From contig JANVCC010000077.1 of assembly GCA_025345505.1 (NCBI GenBank), positions 4,150,607 through 4,214,606 of the forward strand: a stretch of 64,000 nt of DNA, written 5' to 3'. Below, one piece after another: positions 35,091 to 47,676 of the stretch. This DNA is from Todiramphus chloris collaris (Eukaryota > Chordata > Aves > Coraciiformes > Alcedinidae). Below the pieces are notes generated by a model, which worked only from the letters and a program-made list of their open reading frames with translations, was not told where the DNA came from and did not search any database. Numbering within the stretch: position 1 is the stretch's first letter; every line of letters begins with the position of its first letter. Position numbers and translations under genes: made by a program.

Positions 35091-36143
35091 GATGTACTTG
35101 CTGCAGAGACACTGGGAGCAAGTCGAGAATACTCTGTCCTTGAAAAGTAATTGGCTAAAGCTCAGGCTTTTAAAATATTTTGGCATTGCTGCACTCCACA
35201 TTGCAACATCCTACTCCCTGAGGAGCTTCACCCTCTCTGAGATGATGTAAATCACATACATTTTAACTGTACAGCGCAGAAGCTTCTGAGTTACCATGCA
35301 GCAAAACCAGTACATCCCCATAGAACAGAGCTCCTGAGCAGGAAGCCTGAAACCAGCTGTGCTTCTAAGCTGACTGTTACAGGCCTATTCGTGTCTAAAT
35401 CCTCACTTTTCTCCAGAAAGCGAATGGAAGAATATTCAAGACCACAGCTAAGTGTCACCACTATCTGATGGGTATTGAGTTGCACTGATTCTCAGATGAA
35501 GCCAAATCCAATCCTAATACTGATTTCTAGTGAACAAGGTGACCTACCAACCTGCTACACTTATGTGACTTAAATGTGCTCTGAAAGAGAGAAGAAAACC
35601 CACTCACGCACACAAAGACTATGAGCCTTTCCTTCTCCCCCTCTCTCCTCCCATCCCCCCGAGATATTACTCAGTGTTATTTGGGTTTTCTTGTTCACAA
35701 AGACCACGTGTTTTTTGGCTTGGGATTGAAGGAGAGCTGGCATTAACCGATAATGCAGTTGGCTGTGGTAAGCACTCTGCTTATGCTCAGAACATAGTGT
35801 TAATGCAGCAAGCCCTGCCCTTTCAACTAAACCTCATTAACAGCAGTTTCATACTGTAGCCTCTGTCAATTAGCTGTGGAACTAAAACCACTAACTTCCC
35901 CCAGAGCACATGCCAGCAGAGCTCAGCAAGCTCAAGAGATCACGGTCAAAGAATACCAGTATCTGTGAGTTAGGGCAAATATTGCTCAGCACTTCTTTCA
36001 TTTCATTCAAGAAACCTCTGTCCCAGCTAAAATCCCAAGTCCCTATTCACAGGTGTCTCATTGCTTTTGGAGGGAGCTACTAACACCCATGATCCCTAAA
36101 ATTCAGACAGCTGTCATACTCTCAACATGGATTATAACAACAA

Positions 36144-36159
36144 ATTTTTTTTTTTTTTT
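36144..36159 (+). repeat. Poly(T) run
   Basis: About fifteen T residues between AACAAA and AACAG. Simple homopolymer. Confidence 0.8.
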
Positions 36160-37714
36160 AACAGAAAAAAATGGTCTTTTAGTGGAACACATAATGTTAG
36201 TTCCATTTCTCCTCCAAGAGAAAAACAAGACAACAGAAACTTAAAGCTCTGGCAGTTTCTGTTGTGGGGATCATAAAAAAGGAACATGTTTTCAGGCTTT
36301 GTGGTCATAAACTGGATTTGGGAAAACAGACATATTGGTTTCTTCAGGGTTTTGGGTTTTTTTTGTAATTAATTTTCCTCTCACTGCAGAAGACTACCTT
36401 TAATATGCAGGGTTTGGGGAGTTTTTATTAATTTTGAAATTTCAGCCTTCTGGTACACCAGAATTTTTACCACTTTATAAGCTGCAACTGAATCATTGCT
36501 TCCAATTACTTCTATGTCCAGGGTCGCTATTGTGCTCCTTGACAAATAGGAACATGTAGGAGTCCTATTAGTGAATTTGGATTTATGGGCAGGTTTGAGT
36601 GACAGATGATTGCATGTCATGAATATGAGAGCAGTGAGTTTCTAAATACGACACACAGCACTAGACTTTTGGATTTATACTGTACAAGAAAGGCACAACC
36701 ACTAGAGACCTCCTGAAGTAGAGGAATATGTAATGCAAAGTTAGAAATGGAAGTATGTTTCACTGAAACCTATAACCTACAGAATCTCAGACACACTATT
36801 TCTTTAATATTGTGGGTAATCACTTGATCAAAATAGCAGGTTTGAGCTTAAAGCTACTAAGGCTTTTCCCTCTTCTACATTCTACAAGACTACTGCAGAA
36901 AATTTATATCCTTTTTTTTTAGTTGGAATATTTACTTTTAACTGAAATAGCCTGTTTTCCTACATAATGTTTACTTACTGAGATATAAACTGAAAGCAAT
37001 GCATTTCAGTCATTGTTCTACCAGGCTAAGCCAGACATGTTGCTTTAATATCCCCCTAAAAGACAGGCTGTCCTCAGAAAGGAAGAGATAGCAGAACATG
37101 GAAAAGGATTCTGAAAGGAACAGGTTAGGACAGGGTGGGATGTGAAGAATTAGTGGGAGGATAAAGAGAGGGAGAGGTTTCAAACAAACCTGGCATAGGG
37201 CAGAGAAACTCTCAGTGTCCTTGTATCTCTTCCATGGTTTCTCATGTTTCTGCTAGGGAGGTATTTAGCCAGCTCCACTTACCAGTTCTCAATTTAAGCT
37301 ATAAAGTAGTGATGAGAATGGTGGTCACCACTATAGACCAGAAGGATGAGCTTCCTTTCTCCTGACAAGACAGACAAACATCTGGGACTGACAGCATTGG
37401 GGAATAAAACAGGTTTTGAAGACACTATGTTTCATTTCTAGCTGTAGTTCAGTTGAATGCTCAACAGTATAAAAAACAAGGTAAGAAAAGATCCCTGAGC
37501 TTATTACTCTGGTTGCTGTCTTAATGTTGAGATATTTCTTCCTTTATATTTACCACCTTCCTCTTAAGTAAGCTAGTATCCCCTCCTGCCACTTCTCCTC
37601 CTGGGAGACTATTCCAGAAATTAATGGAAGTCACTGCTAGAGGGTTTTACTTTATATTCTGGCTCTGTTTCTCTTGGCTCAATTTCATCCCCTGAAGTCA
37701 GTATGGAAAAAAAA

Positions 37715-39850
37715 GATTCATAGATTTTTTTTAAGTGCAGAAAGGACCCCAGTGATTGTCTAGCATGACACATGTAATGCAAGGCATAGGTCTTCACACT
37801 ACTCATTTTGATTCCAAATCTATGAATCAGAGTGCTTTTTTCTTGTCCTTCAGTTTTGTTTTCTTTGCTTTTTAGGAAATTCAATGTTGAATTTAAAAGT
37901 TTCAATGATAGGAAATCTACTGCAGTCCTTAGTGGGTTCTTCCAGTAGTTAGTTTGCTAACTTTTCAAATTCACACTTCATTTTCAGTTGGAATTTATCT
38001 TGTTTGAGCTACCAGTCATTGTTTCACCTTTGTTTGTTACACTGCAGAACCTTATCAAATTTATTCCTTCTGCCCTTTCCCTTCCCCCTGCAGATATATT
38101 TAGACTGCAGTCAGGTCACCCTCTAAGCCTTCTTTGATAACTAAATAGAGTTGCTTGAGTCTTTCACAACAAGGCACGTTTCCCAAGCCTGTAAGCATTC
38201 ATGTGGCTCCTCTCTGAATCCCTTCCAATTCATCAATATCCATCTGAAGTGTAGACACCAGAACCCAATAGTATTCCAGCAGCAATCTTGCCAGTGCCAA
38301 ATGCAGAGTTAATGTAACCTCACTACTCCTACTGAGTTCTCTCATATTTAAACATTCAAAGATTACACTAGCTTTTTGAACCATGCTCAGGGAGCATGAC
38401 GACTATAAACCCTATGACTTTTTTTCTGCCACTGCCTTCAGAAGTCTTCCATGCTATGTTCATATCCTATATTTTCATTTTTTGACATATAAACTTAGAT
38501 TTGGCTCAGCTGAAACACATATTTGCTTGATATCTTCAAACTGGCAGATCACTCGGCAATCTGTTCCCTTCCATGCTCCCCTAAGCCTCTGTTATTTATA
38601 GACTTAATCCATAATTATGTTCTAATTTTTACTTCCAAGTTGTTGCTATATTTGTTGAACAGTGTAGGTCTGGGCAGATTCTTGTGGGAAACACAGACTT
38701 TAGACAAAAATTCTCACTTTGTAATTAGATTTTGAGATCCATTGTTTAATGAGATTTCAATGCATTCAGTGTGTGCCCCATTGATTTTGTACCACTCTAG
38801 CTCAGAAATCAATATATCATGTAAGCATCATTCCAGAACTTTGAGAGAAGACTATTATAGCAACAATATTACCTTGATAAACTGGACATGAAATTTGATT
38901 ATGAAAAATAGTATCAATTCAGTTAAACAAGACCCTTTTTCATAAAAACATGTTGATTGGCAATTGTTATTTCCCCCTCATTAAATCTTTGATTACTAGA
39001 GTCATGCCTCACAAATGCCTTTATTTTGCCCAGAACTAATGGTTGGCTGACAAACCTATAATTACCTAAATCATCCTGTTTTCTTGTTTCAAATATTGGT
39101 ATTGTGGTGATTTCATTCAAGTTTTCTGGGATATGCTCTGGCTTCCTAGAATCAATCAATATTAACGGTCATTGACCACTGCTTTTCTTTTTCTTAGATG
39201 GAAACTATCTGTATCTTCTGATTTTAAAAGTTCTGTTTGACAGTATCCTAGATTTTCATTCAAGTTGAAATTATTTCTTCATTGTGGTCATCATCTGATG
39301 TTAATACTCCTTGACTCTGAGACCTGGAGAAGAAAACCTCACTAAACTTTATTCCAGTATTATTGGCAAGTTCCAGTAACATATCAAAGCCATTGTTATG
39401 TTTCTCATGTTTTTGATATACTTAATAATAAATAAAAAATATTGGTGTTATCTTTACATCTGCTTACTACAGATTTCTCCCCATGTCTTTCTGATTATAT
39501 TTGTTACTCCTATACAAAGTTATATATACACACACTCAGATTTGGCTATTTTCCCTTTCATTCTAAGCAGACTTGGGGTTTTTTTTTTAAGCCATGTAAT
39601 TTTTCCCTCAAAGTATTTGTTTGTGACTTTTTGGCATTTAGCAAAACGGTCACAAACAAGTCCCAATTATTTTTTACATTTTTTCTATTTAAATGCTTTC
39701 TCTCTGCAAATTTAGCTCGTAATTGTTTCTGCCTCTGAGAATCTGACCTTTTTACAGCACAAGATATAAATAGAAATTATTTTTAATTTATTCCTTTTGC
39801 ACTGAAGACATGATCATACACACCTCACTCATGATTCACAGATGAGTTTC
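37715..39850 (-). mobile_element. Long ancient CR1 (amniote/turtle-type) LINE relic
   Basis: This degenerate CR1 of about 2.1 kb is on the minus strand. Its 3' end on the + strand is GATTCATAGATTTTTTTTAAG followed by CAGAAAGGACC. Colinear blocks of ORF2 can still be read. 38923-39159 gives KPEHIPENLNEITTIPIF and DDLGNYRFVSQPLVLGKI, the first RT blocks (the GxVPxDWK..PIFKKG and DPxNYRPVSL pattern). The region at about 38640-38700 corresponds to the PQGSxLGPxLFNI block. 38480-38580 keeps SDL..NMCFS and AKSKF. 38199-38384 gives LHLALARLLLEYYWVLVS and IQRGAT. The + strand words GTAATTTTTCCCTCAAAG and GGCATTTAGCAAAACGGTC extend the match to about 39850, possibly 40140. It is far older than the avian CR1s elsewhere in the window. 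Confidence 0.85.
38199..39159 (-). pseudogene. Decayed CR1 ORF2 reverse-transcriptase domain
   Basis: RT-domain part of the ancient CR1. The N-terminal blocks are the best preserved (38923-39159, open for 78 codons). The middle is broken by many stops and shifts. Where the catalytic F/YADD is expected (about 38590-38620) the frame reads LWIKSINNRG, so the aspartates are gone. The C-terminal LARLLLEYYWVLVS segment persists. This is a molecular fossil and codes for nothing. Confidence 0.75.
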
Positions 39851-41599
39851 TCTCTGACTATGAATATAAAATGTAATATAGAAATCCCTAGTATTGAATA
39901 CAGTATAATGCTGTGGACTACAAAGAATATTTTAGTCCTATCAGTATGAAACTTTGAACATGCTCGTCTCCCCATAACAATTTCTTCCCCATGTACCTTA
40001 CAGAGGGATCAGTAAGGAAGTATTTACATTGTTCCCTTGTGCTTTGTTGATTGGTAGTTGATAGCAACAACAAGTGTCCATGTTATTCTTTGAGTATTTT
40101 AATATAATCCACAAGCACAAATCATTCTGAAAGCTGTCAATGGCACAGATGATGATATTCCTGAGAAAGTCAACTTTGACAATTTGAGCTTTCCTAAACC
40201 AGTTATAAATTTCATCATTTCAGCATGTTAACACTCTTACTAAACTTGGTAATACCCATCAAACCAAATTTGGGTTTATGAGTGAAAACTTACACTTGCT
40301 AGCAAAGTTCTCAGTACTAGAGTATGGATAAGTACACAGTCCAGCCTTTTTAAATTTCTTTGTGCTTAGTATTTTTTAGGTGGATTTTTGTTCATGGTGG
40401 GGTTGCTGGTTGGTTTGAGCAGGTGGGGAGGTGTGTTTGTTTTCTTCTGTTTTTTTCTTAATATCTTTCTTCTGTGCAAAACAGTTCACTTAAATATTTT
40501 CCCTCTTTCCTAGACTGTTTCTTCAGTCTGTTCCTGATCAGCCTGACCAGCATGATGAACTTTAGAAGATTGTTTCCCCATTTACTGAGATAGAAGAAGA
40601 TGATGCAAAATTGATGGCTGCTACCAAATAAGCACAGTACAAGTTTTACAGAACTCCCTACTCAGCTAGCAATCCCTTTCCAAAATCTTCTCCCTCCTGT
40701 TTTCCATCTTTTGAAACGGGGGAAGATGACTCATCACTCTTTCTTCTCTGGTGCCACCACTGCAAAACCTGTGAGTCACCTAAAACACATGATACTGTGC
40801 AAATGAACTCCCTCAAAAGGTCAATGCCTAGTCCTTGTCCGTTGACTTTGAAGCCTAAGCAGTTATGCTTCTCTCATCAGCTCTGGCAACTTTACACTCC
40901 ACCATGTGGACGTCTCTCATATCTCATGGAGGAGAAATTTCTAAAAACTGTTGACTTGGTTTAATATTTTTTTTGCAATTGAGTTTGCCAGCTGGGCTGA
41001 TTCAGTTCTCTGAAGGGTTCCCAGCAATCGTTCACTCAAGTCTGTCCACTGGAAAAAGAGTAACATTTCTAAGATAGAAACGGAAGGAAGAATAAAGGGA
41101 CTGTGAAGATACAACACATGAGGAAAGCAGCGTGAGGAAAATCTCAAGCCACTCAGACTTGAGCAATAATGGGACTGTCCCAGAAGGCAGTGCAGAATCA
41201 ATAGCAAATTCGCTTTTTAATTCCTAGTACTATGTGTCCTAAAATGTGTCTTTTGATGTTTGTTTCAGTAATCTCTGTGGATTTGGCCGATTCTTAGGTT
41301 GTTAACTTCAAATTGATATTTAATCCATTTTAAAATCCATTTCTATCCATGTTAACTTGTCCATCAATGGTTCAGTTTTGAATTAATCTTGCAAAGAAAA
41401 CAAGAGAGAACTAAATAAGAAATACTCATGCTACATTGTTCCAATCCCTCTTGCTTTTCATTATTATCTGAAAAGAAAAACCTCCATCTCTATTCATTTT
41501 TCACCTGAGATGTTTTGCTTCTGAGGATTTGAGATTTTTCAAAAGGCTAAAAAATATCAAGAGGTTCCAAGTAGTACTGAATGGCACAAAGTTTTTGGG

Positions 41600-41612
41600 T
41601 TTTTTTTTTTTT
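41600..41612 (+). repeat. Poly(T) run
   Basis: Thirteen T residues after GTTTTTGGG, then CTTAAAC. Simple homopolymer. Confidence 0.75.
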
Positions 41613-43084
41613 CTTAAACATACTAACAATAGGAAAAGTATATGTGGCTGTGTATGTCTATATATGTATGTAAAAGCAGGGCATATGCCTTAATACAGCA
41701 TACTCTTTACTCTTTAATATACTATATACTAGAGAAAAAGTTATTTGCATGTATGCAAATAGGAATGTGTGTGCACGGATCTGTGATGACACCATCTTAT
41801 ATAGCATGAAAGAAAATTTGAACTATGAACCTCCAGAGCTAGAAGCACAACACTCAACAGTAAAAGCCAGACACGGGGTTTTCTTAGACTGTGTTCCAGT
41901 ACAAGAACTGATAACATCAGAGTAGATCTTAAACAGACTGTTACTGGGTTGCATAAATCTGCGAAAGAATGTATTTTAGTTTGAGTTCAGATTTTCTCAC
42001 ACAAAGGTTTGGTGATTATTTGAGAAATACTAAAATTCTGTCCTAGACAGTGACAAGAAAGAGACTGATATTCTATATTACATGGAAACAATACCCTAAA
42101 TATATAATAAATATATATCTTCTAAATAAAGACAAAGAGTCAGGCTGATGCCCTAAGAAGGCTGGGACAACTGCAGTGAATGGATACCTTTTCTGTTGTG
42201 TAAAGAATGAGGAAGGGTGGGTAGCGAAGAAGCAGCACTTACCCTCACTAAGAATTGTGAATTATAAAATGTTTTTATTCCCTAAAGTTAGAGATAATGC
42301 AGATTTTTTAGCTGAAGGCTTGGTTGAAACAAACCCAACTTTATACCTCTGAGGCACTTTGTTGAATGAAGTGCAGCTGTAATTGTGGAGAAGAAGCTAG
42401 GCCAGATAAAGTGAAATGTGAAAGAGGACCAGACTGCCTAAGTGACTGTCCAAGTCAGTAAATTTCCCGAGATTATATCTGCATTTTTGCTTCACACTTC
42501 CGGAGTTTTTTCTTGCAGTTGTGGCAACCAGCCATCTACCATCAGGTACAGCTTTGCAAACATGAGTGTCTTGATACCAGAAATGCTCCTGAGACTCCCA
42601 AGCCTGTTCACAGCACAGAGATGCTGACTCCTCCTAATTCATATCTGTTACTTCTGCAAGTTGTATAACTTCTAGGTTGATAAATTTTAACGTGTTCTCT
42701 GCAATGCAAAATGATCTCTACTTTCAGTTTCCTAATTACTTCTGGGCTGAGGATACTTTTTATGTGTGTATCAGCAGTCTCTGTCCTTAGGATGGTAAGA
42801 AAATGTACACATGGATAATTATTTTTTATTACCAAAAAATGAGACTAGAAGATGTATCTTTGAATTGTACGTGTACAAAATTGCTTGATGGTTATTGCTT
42901 CCTGGACTTAAATTTTTCACGTTTGCTCTTAAGTCCTTGCTCCCCAATATTGTCCTGTGTATATCAATGAAGTTACTTGTGGCATGAAGACTACAGATCA
43001 GTCTCAATTACAATAATATCATCTCAATCAGAGCTCTATTCAAACAGCTTCACAGTTTAAATGGATGAGATCAGCAAAAAGGTT

Positions 43085-43160
43085 ATTTCCATTGCCATGT
43101 TACAGAATTAAGGCATAAAGATTTTAAATGAGTTGCTGAGCACCCTGTGAGGTATCTTTG
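43085..43160 (-). mobile_element. Possible MIR-like SINE core relic
   Basis: The minus strand reads CTCAGCAACTCATTTAAAAT, CTTTATGCCTTAATT, CTGTAACATGGCAATGG. This parallels the MIR core (GGGCAAGTCACTTAACC, TCTGTGCCTCAGTTTCC, CTGTAAAATGGGGAT) with one deletion of about six bases. It is short and old. Confidence 0.38.
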
Positions 43161-43750
43161 CCAGACTCAGGAACTGAGCACTAATGTGTTGGCCTTAGTT
43201 GCAAAATCATTTATAAAAGCCTCTCTAATGGCCATCCTGAAAACAAACTTACTGTGTGGTGATTCGCTATGAAAATGTCCATTAAGATACATGATCAAAG
43301 GCTCAATCAACCTATGACTGCAATAGTTTTTCAGGTGGTCCAGACCCCTATTAAGATGGTGCTTCATTGTTCACTCTCATTCCATCTCCTGTGCTGTTTT
43401 TAGCCCACTACTGGCTTTCATTTACATTTCATTAAAACAAGTCAACATCTGATTTACTACAGCTATCATTCTGCAGGAGCTTGAGGTTTTAAATGAGAAT
43501 TCAGGCTTTCAAATTACAGCTAGTGACATAGGAAATGCTGAGAAGGTATCAAGATCTATATAGCTGTTGAAGAGCTGGCCTTGGGGTTGATAATCTCTTT
43601 TCAGTCTCTAACAATAGACATCCCACTCTACTGTATCACATGCAGCCCAGAAGTGTAAGGCATGAAGCAGGGAAGGCAGGGAGGTCAGAGGAAGGAAGGC
43701 ATTTCCACTGAATGATGAGAGGACACAGTAGCAACGGGACAGGACTGCAG

Positions 43751-43765
43751 AATAATAATAATAAT
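43751..43765 (+). repeat. (AAT)5 microsatellite
   Basis: Five AAT units followed by CAAAAAAAA. Short and perfect. Confidence 0.85.
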
Positions 43766-46700
43766 CAAAAAAAAGACAGGCAGACAAGCTCAAGAATTAT
43801 TTACTGCCCAGGAAGAAAGAGGATTTTTTCAGTTACCAGAGCAGAACAGGCTGACTAAATTATAACTTTAGCCCCCAGCAGCAATCAAAGAACTAAAGGG
43901 GAAAAAATGAACTCAGGGGAAGAAGGAATGTGAAAGAAACAGAAATTCATAAAGAGCCTCTATCAACATGGGAAAGAAAGCAAGAAACTTGAGAAGTGAA
44001 ATCAGAAGACAGAAACAAGTTAGAGGAAAATGTAAAATAGATCAAAAAATGACGAGCCCTGGATGTATTCAAATGAAGGATACTTTTGTAAAAATTCTGA
44101 GAAGTACTCACAATGTGCACAATATGAGGCTGTGCTGGTCATATGAACTGGAATCACAGAAAAGAAATTACCACTGAAAGCTTTTATTTTACACATGCTG
44201 CTTATTCAAACAAAAAGCATCTTCACACCAATCAGCTCTCTGGGGATTCAGCAAGAGATTTGCATAGCCAGTCTAGGATGAGACTACACAAGTATGTTCC
44301 AATAAATAAAATAGAAAAAAGACTTGAAAATGGCGAAAACTTACAGTGGAAATAAAAGCCCAAGTCACCTGCAAAAACGGTGTGAATTTTCTTTCTCAAC
44401 TTCCTAGTTAAAAAGAGCTGTGTAGCTTAAACTGAACCTTTACTAAATGACACTGTATGTGCACATTATGAATGATCCCTTAAGAAAAGCTTTCAAGGAA
44501 AAGTTCTATACTAAGTTCCTACTCACCCCCACATTATAAATGGTTTAATAATAGTAAAACCAATTTAAAATAAGCAGAAATTGTCTAAAATGTTTCTGAA
44601 AGAAATGTGGTGAGCTTATTGAAATACATATGCTTACTGACAGCATAAATTATTGATTGTAATGGTCTCTTTGTCCTTAAAATACTTGAGAGGTATCTTA
44701 ACAGTTACATGCATGATATGAACTGAATGTCATTTAGGAGGACAGAGACTATGTCTAGCAGATACTTGCTTCTGTCAGCATCAGTTGGTTAATTTCTTTA
44801 AACCATTTTTATGGAGATCTGACTCTTTTATGGTTAGTAGATTCAGTGAAGTCCCACTAATTAAACTGTGTGGCTATGGCAAACCCATAGCTTTGTAACA
44901 CTGTTGATACCATAGAGGAGAAATTTCAAATACTACAAAGCGTGTGCTCTGTAACCAACTCTGCTCTCTTACAACTCCCCAATTTCTTTTAAAGAAAACA
45001 ACCACAAGTTCCTCTAAACAAGTCCCACAAAAGTAGGGTCCATCTTTAGAAGCCGTGAAATGATATCTTGCTATTTCCAAGAAAAATGTTCTTAGACTTT
45101 CCCTCACAGTTCTGCTTCTGCATACCCAAAATGGCACTAGAAAATGTCAAACGTTGCAAATAGATCCATATACAAAGGGTATGTGCCTTGGGCAAGCTAA
45201 CATATTTGTATCCAACAAGGTAAGGCCTCTCCTGGGATTTCCACCAGACCTCTAGAACAATGAATGACCCCTGAAGAATCCACACCATTTTTTACAGAAG
45301 ACTCCATGGGTGAAAGGGAGGAACAGTCCCTCAGGGACTCTTTATGTCATGTTATTTATTTTTCACACCATTAAAGATGGATCCAATGCAGATCCCCTCC
45401 AGATGCATGTACAAGAATGATAAAACATCAATTAACAAGACACAAAATTCACTAAGAACCAGCTCAAATAAATTCCCTCACATCTGCAAAATGAAATTCA
45501 ACCTTCTCAAACTCCTGGCTTCCAGCAGAAGCCTGAATGAGTAGATAACGTTTACAATATGTCAAGGAAGCTTAAAAAATAACTTTGTCATATCAATACA
45601 ATGAGAAAGGAAATCCCAGCGCTGAGACACCTGCTTGGAAGGATTAGTTTATGCTGTGGAACCATTACAGAAAGTACTGGGAAGAATATCGAGCTCTTTC
45701 ATGGTACCTCATGGGACTTGTAGATGAAATGCCTCAAATGCCTTTGTAAATGAAGCATCTTGAGGATAATGCATTTTCTATGAGGCACCATTAATGCTTT
45801 TCTGGAAAGGGAATAATCAGATTCTCATGAGAGTAGGAGCAGGTACTGGAGATGCAGCAAGTGATAGAGATGCACCTCAGAGGAGAGAAAGGTTGGAGGC
45901 TCTGCACTCAGGACAAGTTTCTTGCTTTAAGACGTTGAACTTTAAATGTTTTGACTAAACAATTACATTTTCCCAACTTATCAGACACACTTTCTGACAC
46001 AAATGTAGCATTTAATTGAAAAACGGGTTTTAGTTAAAAAACTTTCTTCCATTTTTTTCACAGAAATTGCTCAACTAGCTATATAGCTGCTATACAGCAC
46101 TTGCAATACAAATAAAAGGCAAGGGTTTGTGCTTCAGCTCCAGATCCCAGCAGGACTGATACAAAAAATACAGGAAATAGCTCCACTGCTAGGAAAGTCA
46201 ATAGTAAAGATGCAGACTTCTAAAGAAATCAATAGTATGACAACACCCCTGCAGAACAGACCTGACCGTTAGAAGTGATACCTCTTTGCCCGCTGACATA
46301 CACAGTATTTTTAATCTAATGATTTCAGCAACAAGGAATCATGTGTCTCAAAATCATGACATGAGTTTAAATGGAGGAAAGTTAAAGTAAAATATGTTTT
46401 GCAGTTTAGTGCTTTGCTTTTCGGTTGTTATGTAAAAAAAAAATAAAACCAAAAAGAACATGCCTTGTAGCTTTTTGTTCACAGTTCACACACTCACTTT
46501 TCATTATGACTATGAGGGGTCAAAATCAATTTTTTAATGAAAGTTGAGGTTAGTCATAACTATGTCAGAGATGACCGTATAAGAAAAATAGCAAAATCAG
46601 TGAAGTGAAATAAGTTAAGTTTGCAATACTGAATTACTCCCTCCTTTCCTCTTCTACTATTGTCCCTCAGAGTACAAATTCATGGCATTTAATCAAACAG

Positions 46701-46845
46701 GCATATATGAAGCACTAGCGTTCAACCTTGGAAATGTTTTCATTAGACTATTACTATAGCATATAAAGCTATTTAACCTACTATTTATTCTGATGCAGTT
46801 ACCCTTTTTTCTGTTTGAATGAGAAGTAAATAGCTCTCATAAGAG

Positions 46846-46872
46846 CAGAGGTCACCTACAAAGTGACCTCTG
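46846..46872. other. Perfect 10 bp inverted repeat (hairpin or paired half-sites)
   Basis: CAGAGGTCAC (46846-46855), a 7-base loop CTACAAA, then the exact reverse complement GTGACCTCTG (46863-46872). Each arm contains the nuclear-receptor half-site AGGTCA, giving an inverted pair with 9 bases between hexamers. Weaker outer complementarity (GAGC/GCTC words) lies just outside. Whether it acts as a protein site, an RNA hairpin or nothing cannot be told here. Confidence 0.6.
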
Positions 46873-47662
46873 TAGAGCTGATCAGTTTGCAGTAAATATA
46901 TTTGCTCTTTGAGCATACTGTGGTCAGAGCTCTGCACCAGCTACTTGCTAACAGCCGTTGTGTTTGCTCTCCTCAAACCAGGGACAAGTATTTGTCTCTG
47001 ATGGTCTGACATATTGCTGGGTAAGAACAACAGAGCAGAACCAGATATATTACCATTCCTTCATCTCCCATGGTTAAATCCACTATCTGGTACCCATACC
47101 CAAATCCTGCCCTACAGAAAATATTTGAAAGGATGCAGATCATCTCTGATTCCTGCAACTGTCACACATGGTAAATGAAGGGATGGAGAAATGCTGACTC
47201 TGAGGAGAGAGATCTGCAAAGCAGTCATGAGAGCCTGTTTGGACAAACCTTGGTAACAAGCCTTGCAGGGATCATAGGATGATTCCCTACAGTGAAAGAT
47301 GACATCTGGTAGAGACAAGGGGCAGTGGATTGTGGTTGTTGACCACTCTCCCTTCCATCCCCAGTTGGGCAAACAGCCTGGGGCCACAAAGCCTGGGGTC
47401 GCTCCACTATGAGCTGACTATGAGATTTCACCTTCATCTTTCTAACCCTCAGCATCCTACTTCTCTCTAGATATTTCTTTTAAGGTGCATAAAAAGCTTG
47501 TCATAGTGATATCCATCTCCAGCTACCATAATGACCTACAGTTACATCCTCTCTGGTCTTAAAACTTCCAGTGAACAAACTATACTTAGTATACATAGAT
47601 AATATATTTCAAAAGCATAGTGATCCTTCCTCTTAGTATCATTTTTCTAATGCCTAACCTGG

Positions 47663-47676
47663 ATCTCTCTCTCTCT
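47663..47676 (+). repeat. (CT)n microsatellite
   Basis: Seven CT units, uninterrupted and short. Confidence 0.8.

Larger units (their letters stand above)
31087..37714. other. Single-copy noncoding sequence
   Basis: No gene recognised. A 161-codon ATG-started frame at 32095-32580 (+) contains a hydrophobic stretch (FPSLFALLLLFLMIPASY) but no family I know. Also present are a C-rich tract at 31888-31914, T-runs at 33146-33161 and 36144-36159, a 15 bp duplication at 33996-34025, and an IRF/PRDM1-like plus AP-1-like pair at 35021-35088. Confidence 0.6.
39851..46845. other. Single-copy AT-rich noncoding sequence
   Basis: No gene recognised. The first ~300 bp may continue the ancient CR1. A T-run lies at 41600-41612, an AT-rich stretch with ATATATAATAAATATATAT at about 42095-42120, a possible MIR-like core at 43085-43160, and (AAT)n at 43751-43765. 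Open frames are all under 90 codons. Confidence 0.6.
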
